DNA of 64,000 nt, taken from contig NC_092579.1 in assembly GCF_037975245.1 (NCBI RefSeq), forward strand, positions 32,360,166 to 32,424,165, given 5' to 3'. The position numbers and the translations under genes are program-made. Shown here in pieces: positions 23,073 to 33,444 of the stretch. How positions within the stretch are numbered: the stretch's first letter is position 1; each line of letters opens with the position of its first letter. The notes beneath the pieces are model-generated. The model was not told the origin of the DNA. It saw only the letters and a list, made by a program, of their open reading frames with translations, and searched no databases. This DNA comes from Apostichopus japonicus. Its lineage: Eukaryota > Echinodermata > Holothuroidea > Aspidochirotida > Stichopodidae.

Positions 23073-23230
23073 AGAGCACTGACTAAAGCAGTACTCTCCT
23101 CTGATATATGACAAAATCTACAGTAAACAGGTTAGTAAATTTGCAAGTCTTATTAAGGGCCTGTCACAGTGCTATGATGGCTCACAGAGACACAAGCAAT
23201 GGATGTGACACCTCCACACATAGGCTGTTG
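23073..23230 (+). pseudogene. Transposase remnant, copy 2, right piece, rearranged
   Basis: Resumes with ALTKAVLSSDI, matching copy 1 at 16,360. It then switches to text matching the N-terminal part of copy 3 (NLQ-LLRA-HSAMMAHR-TSNGC, here about 23,130-23,206 against 28,270-28,349). The piece order is therefore scrambled relative to the other copies. Confidence 0.55.
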
Positions 23231-23676
23231 TGGCATATGTGGGAGATGTGAAATGATTTGGTACTTAAAAAGTTAATTTCTTTGCACAATACTTTGAAGA
23301 GCAGATGCTGGAATGTGGCTCTTCTCTTAGCTGCCAGGGATAGCATTGTGCGGATAATGCCATATGCTGGTGCCCCTGGCTTACTGATGGTGTAGGCACC
23401 TGTCCACATCCTGCAGCCCTTTGTGTAACTTGTTGGGGCTGATGTATATTTTGCAACATTTGCATTTATTTCATCAGCCCATGCCATCCAATCTTAGTCT
23501 GACATTGTGAAGGTGTGAGCTTTCCATTTACAAATGTGTTACTGTATATAGGCCTATCCTTATTCTGATTGCAGTCTGGGTCTCAATAAAACTGATTCTT
23601 ACACCACATATATTACATTGTAATGTATGCATTTAAATTCTGACTGTCGCGTTTTGCTCTGCTAGGTACACAGTAT

Positions 23677-24618
23677 TAGTGCTGATAGTCGACTCTTACT
23701 TTTGTAGTTGATTAATCGCATAGCTCTTCTCGCGATACTCGGTTACAGTTATGGCATCATCACTGTCATTTCTACATTGCAGAAATACAGTCAAACAAAT
23801 CTTTTTCCATGGTGCACTGTCCCTATTTGTTCTTTCAAGTCTTAATGTGTGATGTCTAATTCATGTTAAAACATCTACCAAACAAAAACTGTCAACAAAT
23901 TTCAATATTCAACATTTCTTAAAATCCTTCAAAGTAAATCAAAAACTTTGGAATGGATCTACAAGGCTACTACAACTACTAGCACTAATCACAGCAAAAA
24001 AATGAATAGATGCAACACCCTGTAGCGGTGTGATGATTACTATGCAAGAGTTTTCTGTAGAAGGACGTTCACCTTCTAGGCTAGGCTTTAGCCTAGTGTG
24101 ATAGCACGCACATATTATGACACATTGAAATGAAACTTCACCGCAATCGACACACTCTATCAGACATATGATACATGTGCACCACTGGCCAGAAATGAAA
24201 TATACTGTAAACATGCATGTTTGAAGAAATTACAAATTCTTTGGCAATCATTAAAGATTAATAAATTTGGGAATTTGCAATTATGCGCAATGATGAAACA
24301 TTGCTAGGACTAAATGTTGCACTGCAGAACAATCGTATTACTAACAAGTAAACGCATGAATCTAACCTGAACAGGTGCTTGCTGATTTTTAACACAGCAC
24401 AGTTCTAGTGTAGCATTGTAAGAACCTGTGTTTGCAATATTTGCTGACAAACTGCTTAAGTGTTGTTTTTGATAGGTTAGGCTATTTTTCAATAGCAGAT
24501 TGTGTGTAGTGCTAGCTTTAGTCCAGTAATCGCAACTTAGGTTTTGAGAGCGATTAATCAAACTTCCAAAGTGTAATCGCGACTACTGGCGATTAATCGA
24601 TCACGACTATCAGCACTA
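23677..24618. mobile_element. hAT-type element, 942 bp
   Basis: Fifteen-base inverted ends TAGTGCTGATAGTCG (23677-23691) and its complement (24604-24618). GATTAATCG motifs lie inside each end. The flanking octamers are CACAGTAT and CACTGTAT, one mismatch from an exact 8-bp duplication. No transposase seen; non-autonomous. Confidence 0.82.
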
Positions 24619-24626
24619 CACTGTAT

Positions 24627-25352
24627 AAAAGTAGACTACTCACCAGATGTACAACTTCAGTTCCTCAGGTTTTACTTGTTCAATAGCTTAACATTGAAAC
24701 TAGTGGCTCCTTATACCATCCTTTACTTGTACTACTACACATCTCAATAACACACAGATCAAAACAACAGACACAGGTAGTACATTGGTCTCTACAGGCC
24801 ATGAACATGTTCTTCCAGTCTAATTATTACTTCATCAGTGCATTTTTGGGCACATGCCATGGTGTACCAATGTGTTGTTACTTCCGTGTCAATCTCGTGC
24901 CACATTGCGATATTTTGGTGATTTTTCACAAAATTTGCCCCCAAATCACTCAAGCGTAAAATGATGAGACCTTTTTGTCATATTCCGTGATTACATATCA
25001 TAACCAATACCCTTAGCTATACTTAAGGCTCATAGAGTCTAAAATGGCAATTTTCAAATTCTTACTTATTATGGCCACGACACGAAAATTTCAACATCCT
25101 GTATTTTTGGGATCCATCTAAGCATGTTCTCTAGAACATATATCAACCACTCTGCCAATTAGAAACTTGATTTTTCCCTTCGAAATTTTTTTTCGTAATC
25201 TCATGACCTAATGTGACAACATTTTAGGAACACGATTTGCTCTCGCTGTTTCCTCCGAACATATATCATACCTACACTCCGACAAGTGTACATAAATACA
25301 CAAAACAATCGATAACAAGTCAGCGCGAAATCAAATCTAAATTTCCCGTGGA
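24627..25352. other. No gene recognised
   Basis: AT-rich, no supported feature. Borders the P2X7-like pseudogene, for which it may hold the promoter or 5' leader. Confidence 0.35.
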
Positions 25353-26285
25353 ATGTCAGATTTAGAACCAAATGTGGCAACCGAAGTTCAAAGTGATAGT
25401 GGTTCTTCACCAGGCAGTGAAATTGTACTAGAATTGGAGTGCCCTTTCTAATATTCGAAGCAGAGAGTGAAGGCGATGATCATGCCAATATTGAACCAAA
25501 TGTTGAGGGTGGACCTGAGGTGTTACTGTTAGGATATAGAACCGTATCAGTTCGAGCCTGTCAAATGAGCCGAAATTGAAGCTCCACAACATATCGAAGA
25601 AGAAACCCGTTCGGAACTATTGCAAGGAGCATACAACGTGGTAAGAATTTAGTAATGAAGCAAACAAAATCCAGTCCATTTTGTGCATGTGTGGTTGGAA
25701 TTCGAGGAACTGCCTTAACCATATTGTGAGTTGTGTTACGGTGACTTACAACCATAGAATCCTTACAACCCATATGTACTGTGTGTTGGCTATGTATTCA
25801 TACATGTTCAGTATGGTGCGTAGTAGTAGTAGTAGTGGTGGTTACATACTGAAAGTTTGGCTCGGGACGTAAGCTGCATTATGCAGCCATGCTAGGTAGG
25901 CATATGTGTCATTTTATACTCATTATTACTAGGCTAGTACTTAGGCCTGGAGTTTTGCAAATCAATTGTCTGAACAAAAGAATGTTTCATGAAATATGGA
26001 AGGTGTAAATTCACAACAAATGTAACCATAACTGTACATTGTATCCCTGCTTGTTATTGTGGACATCATGGGCCAACATTCATACATTTTGAACTTTCAA
26101 TATTTTTTTTTAGGCAGTACAGATACATAGCCTACGGTCAACAGGTTCAAAGGTGCTGGGGGTTCCTAGCAAGACACGTCAGGGTTGTGCTACCATCATG
26201 TGCAGTCCAAAGAATCAGAAGTGAGTTTCCAGCCAATAGTCATTTCACTGGATTCAAGATGCCAGGAGAAAACTCAATTGTATAG
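25353..26285 (+). pseudogene. Decayed gene with P2X7-intracellular-like (P2RX7_C) domain
   Basis: The first block (ATG at 25353) is acidic and Ser/Glu-rich, continues after a frameshift near 25,447, and contains EPYQFEPV, a short motif that I associate with N-terminal tails of P2RX7_C-domain proteins. It passes a TGA and ends at a donor-like GTAAGAATTT. After a strong acceptor (TTTTTTTTAG ending at 26113) the last block reads RYIAYGQQVQRCWGFLARHV, then VLPSCAVQRIRSEFP, close to the C-terminal signature of the domain, which occurs in many expanded invertebrate proteins unrelated to ion channels. The central Cys-rich zinc-binding part is unclear; a possible trace (CMCGW) is near 25,684. Frameshift and stop indicate a pseudogene, unless sequence errors are involved. 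Domain assignment is from memory. Confidence 0.6.
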
Positions 26286-26917
26286 GAAGCCTTGGTTGAG
26301 AAATCCCTCACCTTTTCTATTCTACGATTGTGTTGGATTATCAATCCTTCAGGGTTCCCTCAGTGTTGATATATTAAAATTCAAGACTTTTAATTAAGGA
26401 TGAAATGGTTATTTTCCAGATCCAGCACCAACAATGAAAGAAAAGGCATGCTTTGAAGCATTTAGACACATGTATTGGCGTGACCGTGATGTCATATAAT
26501 ATGTGCATCAGTGAACGGGCATTGACCTTTTTAGGAGCATTTCCTCCCAGACATGTTGGCTTTGTACCTTTAATCTGGAAGCCAAAATATCCATATCTCC
26601 AATGATATTTGACAGAAAGTTATAATAAAGACCAATGGAGGCAGCAGAACTCTTGAATGTTTAGACTTTGTTTCTTCAGCAGCAGGTGGTTTGTTTTACA
26701 ATCTTTCTCCAGAAACTCAGCAGTACACCCTGTTAATGGTCTTCGATTGTTTTAATGCGTGTGATGCTGTGTTTCCCTTTACGTGTCAGTGTTGTATGTG
26801 TCGTCGTGCGTGGGTAACATTTACAGGTATGCATGTGAGTTGCGTCGTGCAGTATTTCTTGGTTTAAATTACCCTTTATTCTATTTGCTTTTGGTTTATT
26901 CTAATAAATTTATCACA
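26286..26917. other. No firm gene; one exon-like block
   Basis: After TTATTTTCCAG (ending near 26,420) a block encodes KEKACFEAFRHMYWRDRDVI and stops. A second frame nearby gives ERALTFLGAFPPRHVGFVPL. These read like protein but I do not recognise them, and no splice-consistent model could be built. Confidence 0.3.
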
Positions 26918-27985
26918 TTCATTTGAACCTCAAGTTTCTTTATCATGACTGTGCAGACTTTTTGTTTCCTATGAGAGCTTGAAATTTTCTTCACTTGTAA
27001 ACAAACCTCTTTACTCAGCAGTAAACAATGTTCATATGCTGCTCCAGGGAGACCTAAAGTGGTCTAAACTTGCCTCAACTGACCCAATCTGTGTACCACT
27101 TGTACTTCCATTCATGCTCCATTGCAGCCAAACCAAGAAAACCAGATCCTAATTGATAAGATATAAACAAAGATGTTCTCCTGTTGCTCTTTGGAACTTT
27201 TCCTGAAGGAGAACACTTGTGCAGGTTGATATAGATGCTAATAGGAGTATGCCACCTTAAGTAACAGCTGAGATATTTAAACTCCACATTAAACCTCCTT
27301 TTTATGATAGTTTGAGAAGTTGTGACTTACATCATTTCTGTGTATCTCTGTCTATTGGGTGAATCTTCATATGGTGTTTCACACATGTTGTACAGTCTAT
27401 ATGAATAATACAGTACTGAACTTTAAACAAGTGAGAGCCCAATGATTGACATATTCCCTAGTGTGATAAGAAGTCATTCCATCAGCATGACAGGCATCTA
27501 CTGAATGTCTAAATTGTTCTTGGGTCCACACAATGTGTTTTAAGCACAGTCCCTCAGTTTGGTGCTACTTACCCCCTCTGGTGGAAACTTGGTTGGCCTT
27601 CTTCCCTCTGAAAATTTGATCACTTCCAGCATCCAGTAAGCATGCGCCCTTAGCTGTGGCTCTAAAGTGAAAGAGAAAAAGTTACTTGTTACTTTGGCAC
27701 TGCTTTTCAAAGGTATTTTGTCAGATTTTGGTGCAAAAACTACTTAGGAGATCTATGCACTAGCTGTGACCGGATCTAGAATGAGGGCGCTGTTCAAACA
27801 ACATTCCAAACTAGTTGTAGTCGATCATATTGACTAGTTTCTCAGTGTAAGTCTTGTCTTGTATCATTCTATGTGTAGCTATTCAACTGCTTAGACTTCC
27901 AATAAATGCTTACAAACAAAACTAGTGAATAGGTCACTGGAAAATTGGTATGTTTTAAGGATACAAACTGATTAGTATTTAGAAC
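26918..27985 (+). repeat. Dispersed repeat copy C plus transposon 5' leader
   Basis: The left part (26,918-27,258) matches copy A from CCCTCAAG onward and ends with GGAGTATGCCACCTTAA. The remainder matches copy B (21,107-21,842) with small indels, including a deletion in the GGTGGAAACTTG region. It ends immediately before ATGGGTAGAAGG at 27,987. Confidence 0.78.
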
Positions 27986-27986
27986 A

Positions 27987-28495
27987 ATGGGTAGAAGGAA
28001 AGGCATGTTTGATAGGCATGTAATAACCTTCAAGCCAGGTAACAGGTTTGGCTTTACTGCTTAAACAGCTGGTGAAGCTGATGCCAATTGCACTGGTGAT
28101 ATTCCTAGCTCTTCTGATACAGATATGGCAACTAATTCCTCTTGCAAACCTGCTTATAGAAGGCTCGACAAGGAAGAGTATGAGAGAGTAATTAACCCAG
28201 CAGATAAAGGACATGAGATATTTTCAACTCAGTCACAACAAACCATGTTTGCAGAATCTACAGGAAACAGGTTTGTTAATTTGCAAGCTCTATTAAGGGC
28301 CTATCACAGTGCTATGATGGCTCACAGAGAGACAAGCAATGGATGTGGGGACGACCCTATAGGTCTTTCTGATATGGAAGAATTGTAGGACTTGAATCAA
28401 AGGTTGTGTTTGGAATCACTATGTAGCTACAAGAGTGAACTCTTGTCCATATAAAAAGCTTAAAAAAACAGTAACAAACCTGGCAAGAATCCTTC
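27987..28495 (+). pseudogene. Transposase remnant, copy 3, N-terminal region
   Basis: Starts MGRRKGMFDRHVITFKPGNR, hits TAA at codon 26, then stays in the same frame from 28,065 to TAG at 28,386-28,388. That stretch is about 107 codons and includes RRLDKEEYERVINPA and NLQALLRAYHSAMMAHRE. After the stop the frame continues with LNQRLCLESLCSYKSELL, which corresponds to copy 1 at about 15,590. Two stops in an otherwise open frame point to recent decay. The basic RRK start and Phe/Pro/Gly motif fit an N-terminal DNA-binding region. It is cut at 28,495 by repeat copy D. Confidence 0.6.
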
Positions 28496-29147
28496 AGGTA
28501 GCATACGCCCATTAAAAGCGCCATTGACTTACACACTAAATCACAAAAGTAATGTGGTCTCTAAGTCTAGAGAGAAGTTTTCACTAGCTAAACGCTACCC
28601 ATCACCGGATAGCTGTCAAGTTGGCCTTTTATGGCATCATCAATTTTCCGTATCATGACCATGTAGATTTTTTGCTATCCGAGCCGGAAGTTTTTGTCAC
28701 TTGTAAACAAACCTCTTCACTCAGTGGTAAACAATTTTCCTACGCTGCTCCTGGGAGGCCTTAAAGGGGTCTGAAATGGCCTCAATTGACACAATTTTCT
28801 CACTACATGTACTTCCATTAATGCTCTTCAACATGCAAGCCACAAAAAACTAGATCATGATTGATAACAGGTCACAAAAGATGTTCCCCTGCTGCTTTTT
28901 GGCACTTTTCTTGAAGGAGAACAATCGAGCGGACTGATATAGACTCTAATAGGAGTATGCCACCTTATGTGAGAGATGAATTTTTTTTTTAATACCAAAA
29001 TGATACTTTTTATAGTCGTCACAATATAAACCACAACAAAATTCTATGCAATTATCATTTTAGGTCCATAAAGATGTATTTTCAGAGATTTCAGTATGCA
29101 AGGTGCAGTGTGTAAATACACATATGAGCAATACTGTGTAAGCAGTA
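28496..29147 (+). repeat. Dispersed repeat copy D
   Basis: Begins AGGTAGCATACGCCCATTAA. The inverted end GGAGTATGCCACCTTA lies at 28,952-28,967. Homology with copy E then continues for about 180 bp (CAATATAAACCACAACA, ATGAGCAATACTGTGTAAGC) to about 29,147, so the inverted end is internal to the shared unit in this sub-family. Confidence 0.8.
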
Positions 29148-30957
29148 ACCAGGTCTACGACTGCAACAACATTTCCAGTCACCAATTTTGATAAGCTTGA
29201 CCAATTTGGGTGCATCTATGATTCCTGCAGGTTGTATTGGTATTCCTGATCACCGCCCACTTGGTCTGGCTTGCCCTACCTGCAGAAACGTCATCCAGAG
29301 AAGGGTCTGCGGGGAGGGTTTTTTCGTCTCTGGCTCTGAAAAGTGATGAAAACTACTTTTGTTTAGCTCAGCTGATTCCTCCCAAACTGACCTACAGGAC
29401 ATACCCCAATGTATTCCTGAACTGTTTGGAACATGTTAAACTGATATTGCATGTCACTCCAGTGCAACTGCTAAGTTACTAAGAATAAGAGAAGAGAATT
29501 GAAGGTGTTCTTTGCCAAAACTGGATCATCGGGATTTGTAAACCACAGCCTCACTGTGTGACAAGTACATTTATGTAGCTGATCAATATGAGCTACCGTA
29601 CTTGCTCTTCATATTACACACTACGAGTCTGTGCACTCCATTGAATATGGCTACTGAAGTACAATAATAAACCAAGTCTGTTACTAAATAAATGATCGCC
29701 TCCTATATTCTTGATACGACACGCTCAACGGCCACACACTGAAACACACTGTAACAGTATGTACAGTAGTCAAAAGGAACAAATACTGAAATGCTATCTA
29801 GATACACTGTTCACCTCAACAGCATATCCAGTCCATTTAAAGGTTTGTGCATAGGTTGTTACAATGTATTAAAGACAGTTATAAGGGAAGAGAGGTGGAT
29901 AGGGGGGCATATTTCATGATAAAACATTCAAATTTGTTGCTCGGCAAAGAACAACAACGTCAAATTACCTTATTCTCCATTGGTGGCGAGCACTGGTTCC
30001 TATACTGTACAGTAGTTACTACAGTAGATCTCCCATGGAAGCATCAGGATATCTCTTTCTGCTGTCAGAGTTGTTTGGGATTTGTTGTTACCTCATCTAA
30101 CCAGTTGAGGCCATTGATACCACACCCATTCAAAGTATATCGCTGTGAATGCTGAGGACTTGGCACATCAACTTTCTCTGAAAATTGACAAAACAACAGA
30201 AAACTAATGATAGTGAAAATAGGCTCAAAACCCCTTGATGCACATATGTAGGAGCAGAAAATGCATACCTTTGTGGATTATTTGCTAAATAAGACTCAAA
30301 ACATTCTCTGTGTAAGGTTTTAGCACTCAGCAGCCACTCCACTTAGGATACAGACCTCACATTGTGCTACAGCTGGTGTAGACGTGGTCTAGGGTACTAA
30401 CGTAGCGCCATTATGAACCTGAGGCCTAAGCTAACAACATTATGGGTATTTCATGCATTGAAACTGAGTATTTGTCTTTAGTCAAACACCAGGTACTTCC
30501 AACTTTAGCAAAAATAACCTAAAATATGGTTACCATGTACTTTAGGTGCCCACGGATGTCAAATTTCACTGAACTAAGTCATTCACGTCACACACACGGC
30601 AGGCATTTTGGTCTGATTCTGAAGGATTTTGAATATCGTGCATTTGGCACCTACTTAGCAGGGTCAAGGAATGAATCAAATTACGGAAGCTTTGGTAGGT
30701 CAAGGCTTAATGACCCAATAGTTTATTGGGGAGGAAAACTGGTCAGAAATGCTCAAAATGTTGTTCTGGTCTCATGTATAGAAACGCACATGCTCTTTGT
30801 GGTACTTTAAGTCTGTAATACTAATTTATGCGTAAAAATCATCCAAGCTTGAATTTTCAGACGTTTGCTTGAAAACCATATTTACACACCATAGCAACTA
30901 CTTTGGTCCAAAATTGGGACTTCTAGCACTTAAAATGAAAAATTTTAGCATTTTTGC
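29148..30957. other. Long stretch without recognised gene
   Basis: Several 60-100-codon frames occur (29,237-29,482 plus; 29,847-30,155 plus; 30,526-30,810 plus), but none shows a domain, signal or splice partner that I recognise. No repeat ends were found. Confidence 0.4.
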
Positions 30958-31584
30958 TTAAGGTAGCATACGCCCATTAAAAGCCCCATTGACTTACACA
31001 CTAAATCACAAAAGTAATGTGGTCTCTTAGTCTAGATAGAAGTTTTCACTAGCTAAACGCTACCCATCACCGGATAGCTGACAAATTGGCCATTCATGGC
31101 ATCATCAGGTTTCCGTACCATGATCATGAAGATTTTTTGCTATCCGAGCCGGAAGTTTTCGTCACTTGTAAACAAACCTCTTCACTCAGTGGTAAACAAA
31201 TTTCCTACGCTGCTCCTGGGAGGCAAAAAGGGGTCTAAAATAGCCTCAATTGACCCAATTTTCTCACCACATGTACTTCCATTAATGCTCTTTAGCATGC
31301 ATGCCACAAAAAAACTAGATCATGATTGATAACAGGTCACAAAAAGATGTTCTCCCGCTGCTTTTGAGCGGATTGATATAGACTCCAATAGGAGTATGCC
31401 ACCTAAAGTGAGAGATGATTTTTTGTTATTACCAAAATGATACTTTTTATTGTCGTCACAATATAAACCACAACAGAATTCTATGCAATTATCATTTTTG
31501 GTCCATAAAGATGTATTTTCAGACATTTCAGTACACACGGTGAAGTGTGTAGATACACATATGAGCAATACTGTGTAAGCAGTA
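30958..31584 (+). repeat. Dispersed repeat copy E, abutting the satellite
   Basis: Begins TTAAGGTAGCATACGCCC; the inverted end GGAGTATGCCACCTAAA lies at about 31,390. It matches copy D to the phrase GAGCAATACTGTGTAAGCAG, and stops matching where the tandem array starts. D and E are the most alike of the five copies. Confidence 0.8.
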
Positions 31585-31914
31585 GGGGTTAGCAGTATAA
31601 GATCGCGGCAAAAGCAAACTGCGGTGGCCAGGTCTCGAGCCGAGAATCCAAAATACGTCTCGCTCTCAAGGTACAGAGCACAACCAACTGCGCCACGGCA
31701 GCAGTTGATATAAATCTATGTTCGTTTCTAATACTTAAAGTTCCAGAGATCGTATTAGATCGCGGCAAAAGCAAACTGTGCTGGCCTGGTCTCGAGCCCG
31801 CGATCCAAAATACGCCACGCTCTCGAGGTACAGAGCACAGCCAACCGCGCCACGACAGCAGTAGATATAAATCTATGTTCGTTTCTAATACTTAAAGTTC
31901 CAGAGACCGTATAA
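31585..31914 (-). repeat. Divergent 157-bp edge units of the satellite
   Basis: The anchor GATCGCGGCA occurs at 31,601, 31,758 and 31,915, so the first two spacings are 157 bp, versus 155 for the next (32,070). The extra two bases are in the stretch after the A-box (GAGCACAACC or GAGCACAGCC on the plus strand, against GAGCAACC later). They also carry private changes such as GAGCCGAGAATCC and lack the poly-C run. Confidence 0.9.
31620..31702 (-). other. Best-preserved tRNA-like segment with A- and B-boxes
   Basis: On the minus strand: GCTGCCG (31,702-31,696), perfect A-box TGGCGCAGTTGG (31,695-31,684), then B-box-like GGCTCGAGACC (31,641-31,631), with 42 bases between the boxes. D-stem GCGC can pair with GTGC across AGTTGGTT. 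A competing hairpin GCTCT...AGAGC stands where an anticodon arm would be. The T-stem and acceptor stem pair poorly, so it is tRNA-derived, not a functional tRNA gene. T4 occurs between the boxes (31,650-31,653) and after the B-box (31,610-31,613). Confidence 0.72.
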
Positions 31915-33444
31915 GATCGCGGCAAAAGCAAACTGCAGTGGCCGGGCTCGAGCCCAGGATCCAAAATACGTTACGCTCTCGAGGTACAGAGCAACCAACC
32001 GCGCCACGACAGCAGTTGACATAAATCTATGTTAGTTTCTAATACTTAAAGTTCCCAGAGACCGTATGAGATCGCGGCAAAAGCAAACTGCCCCCACCTG
32101 GTCTCGAGCCCGCGATCCAAAATACGTCACGCTCTCGAGGTACAGAGCAACCAACCGCGCCACGACAGCAGTTGACATAAATCTATGTTCGTTTCTAATA
32201 CTTAAAGTTCCCAGAGACCGTATTAGATCGCGGCAAAAGCAAACTGCCCCCACCTGGTCTCGAGCCCGCGATCCAAAATACGTCACGCTCTCGAGGTACA
32301 GAGCAACCAACCGCGCCACGACAGCAGTTGATATAAATCTATGTTCGTTTCTAATACTTAAAGTTCCCAGAGACGGTATGAGATCGCGGCAAAAGCAAAC
32401 TGCCCCCACCTGGTCTCGAGCCCGCGATCCAAAATACGTCACGCTCTCGAGGTACAGAGCAACCAACCGCGCCACGACAGCAGTTGATATAAATCTATGT
32501 TCGTTTCTAATACTTAAAGTTCCCGAGACCGTACAAGATCGCGGCAAAAGCATACTGCCCCCACCTGGTCTCGAGCCCGCGATCCAAAATACGTCACGCT
32601 CTCGAGTTACAGAGCAACCAACCGCGCCACGACAGCAGTTGATATAAATCTATGTTCGTTTCTAATACTTAAAGTTCCCGAGACCGTACAAGATCGCGGC
32701 AAAAGCATACTGCCCCCACCTGGTCTCGAGCCCGCGATCCAAAATACGTCACGCTCTCGAGGTACAGAGCAACCAACCGCGCCACGACAGCAGTTGATAT
32801 AAATCTATGTTCGTTTCTAATACTTAAAGTTCCAGAGACCGTATGAGATCGCGGCAAAAGCAAACTGCCCCCACCTGGTCTCGAGCCCGCGATCCAAAAT
32901 ACGTCACGCTCTCGAGGTACAGAGCAACCAACCGCGCCACGACAGCAGTTGATATAAATCTATGTTCGTTTCTAATACTTAAAGTTCCAGAGACCGTATA
33001 AGATCGCGGCAAAAGCAAACTGCCCCCACCTGGTCTCGAGCCCGCGATCCAAAATACATCACGCTCTCGAGGTACAGAGCAACCAACCGCGCCACGACAG
33101 CAGTTGATATAAATCTATGTTCGTTTCTAATACTTAAGGTTCCAGAGACCGTATGAGATCGCGGCAAAAGCAAACTGCCCCCACCTGGTCTCGAGCCCGC
33201 GATCCAAAATACGTCACGCTCTCGAGGTACAGAGCAACCAACCGCGCCACGACAGCAGTTGATATAAATCTATGTTCGTTTCTAATACTTAAAGTTCCCA
33301 GAGACCGTATAAGATCGCGGCAAAAGCAAACTGCCCCCACCTGGTCTCGAGCCCGCGATCCAAAATACGTCACGCTCTCGAGGTACAGAGCAACCAACCG
33401 CGCCACGACAGCAGTTGATATAAATCTATGTTCGTTTCTAATAC

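Noticed and set aside
29141-29175. Short resemblance of sequence after repeat copy D (ACCAGGTCTACGACTGC) to the satellite edge (GCCAGGTCTCGAGCC)
   Set aside because: Only about a dozen bases match, and nothing beyond them aligns with the satellite; likely chance.
29237-30810. Frames of 81-102 codons as possible host exons
   Set aside because: No recognisable domain, no matching splice phases, and no consistent neighbouring exon on the same strand.
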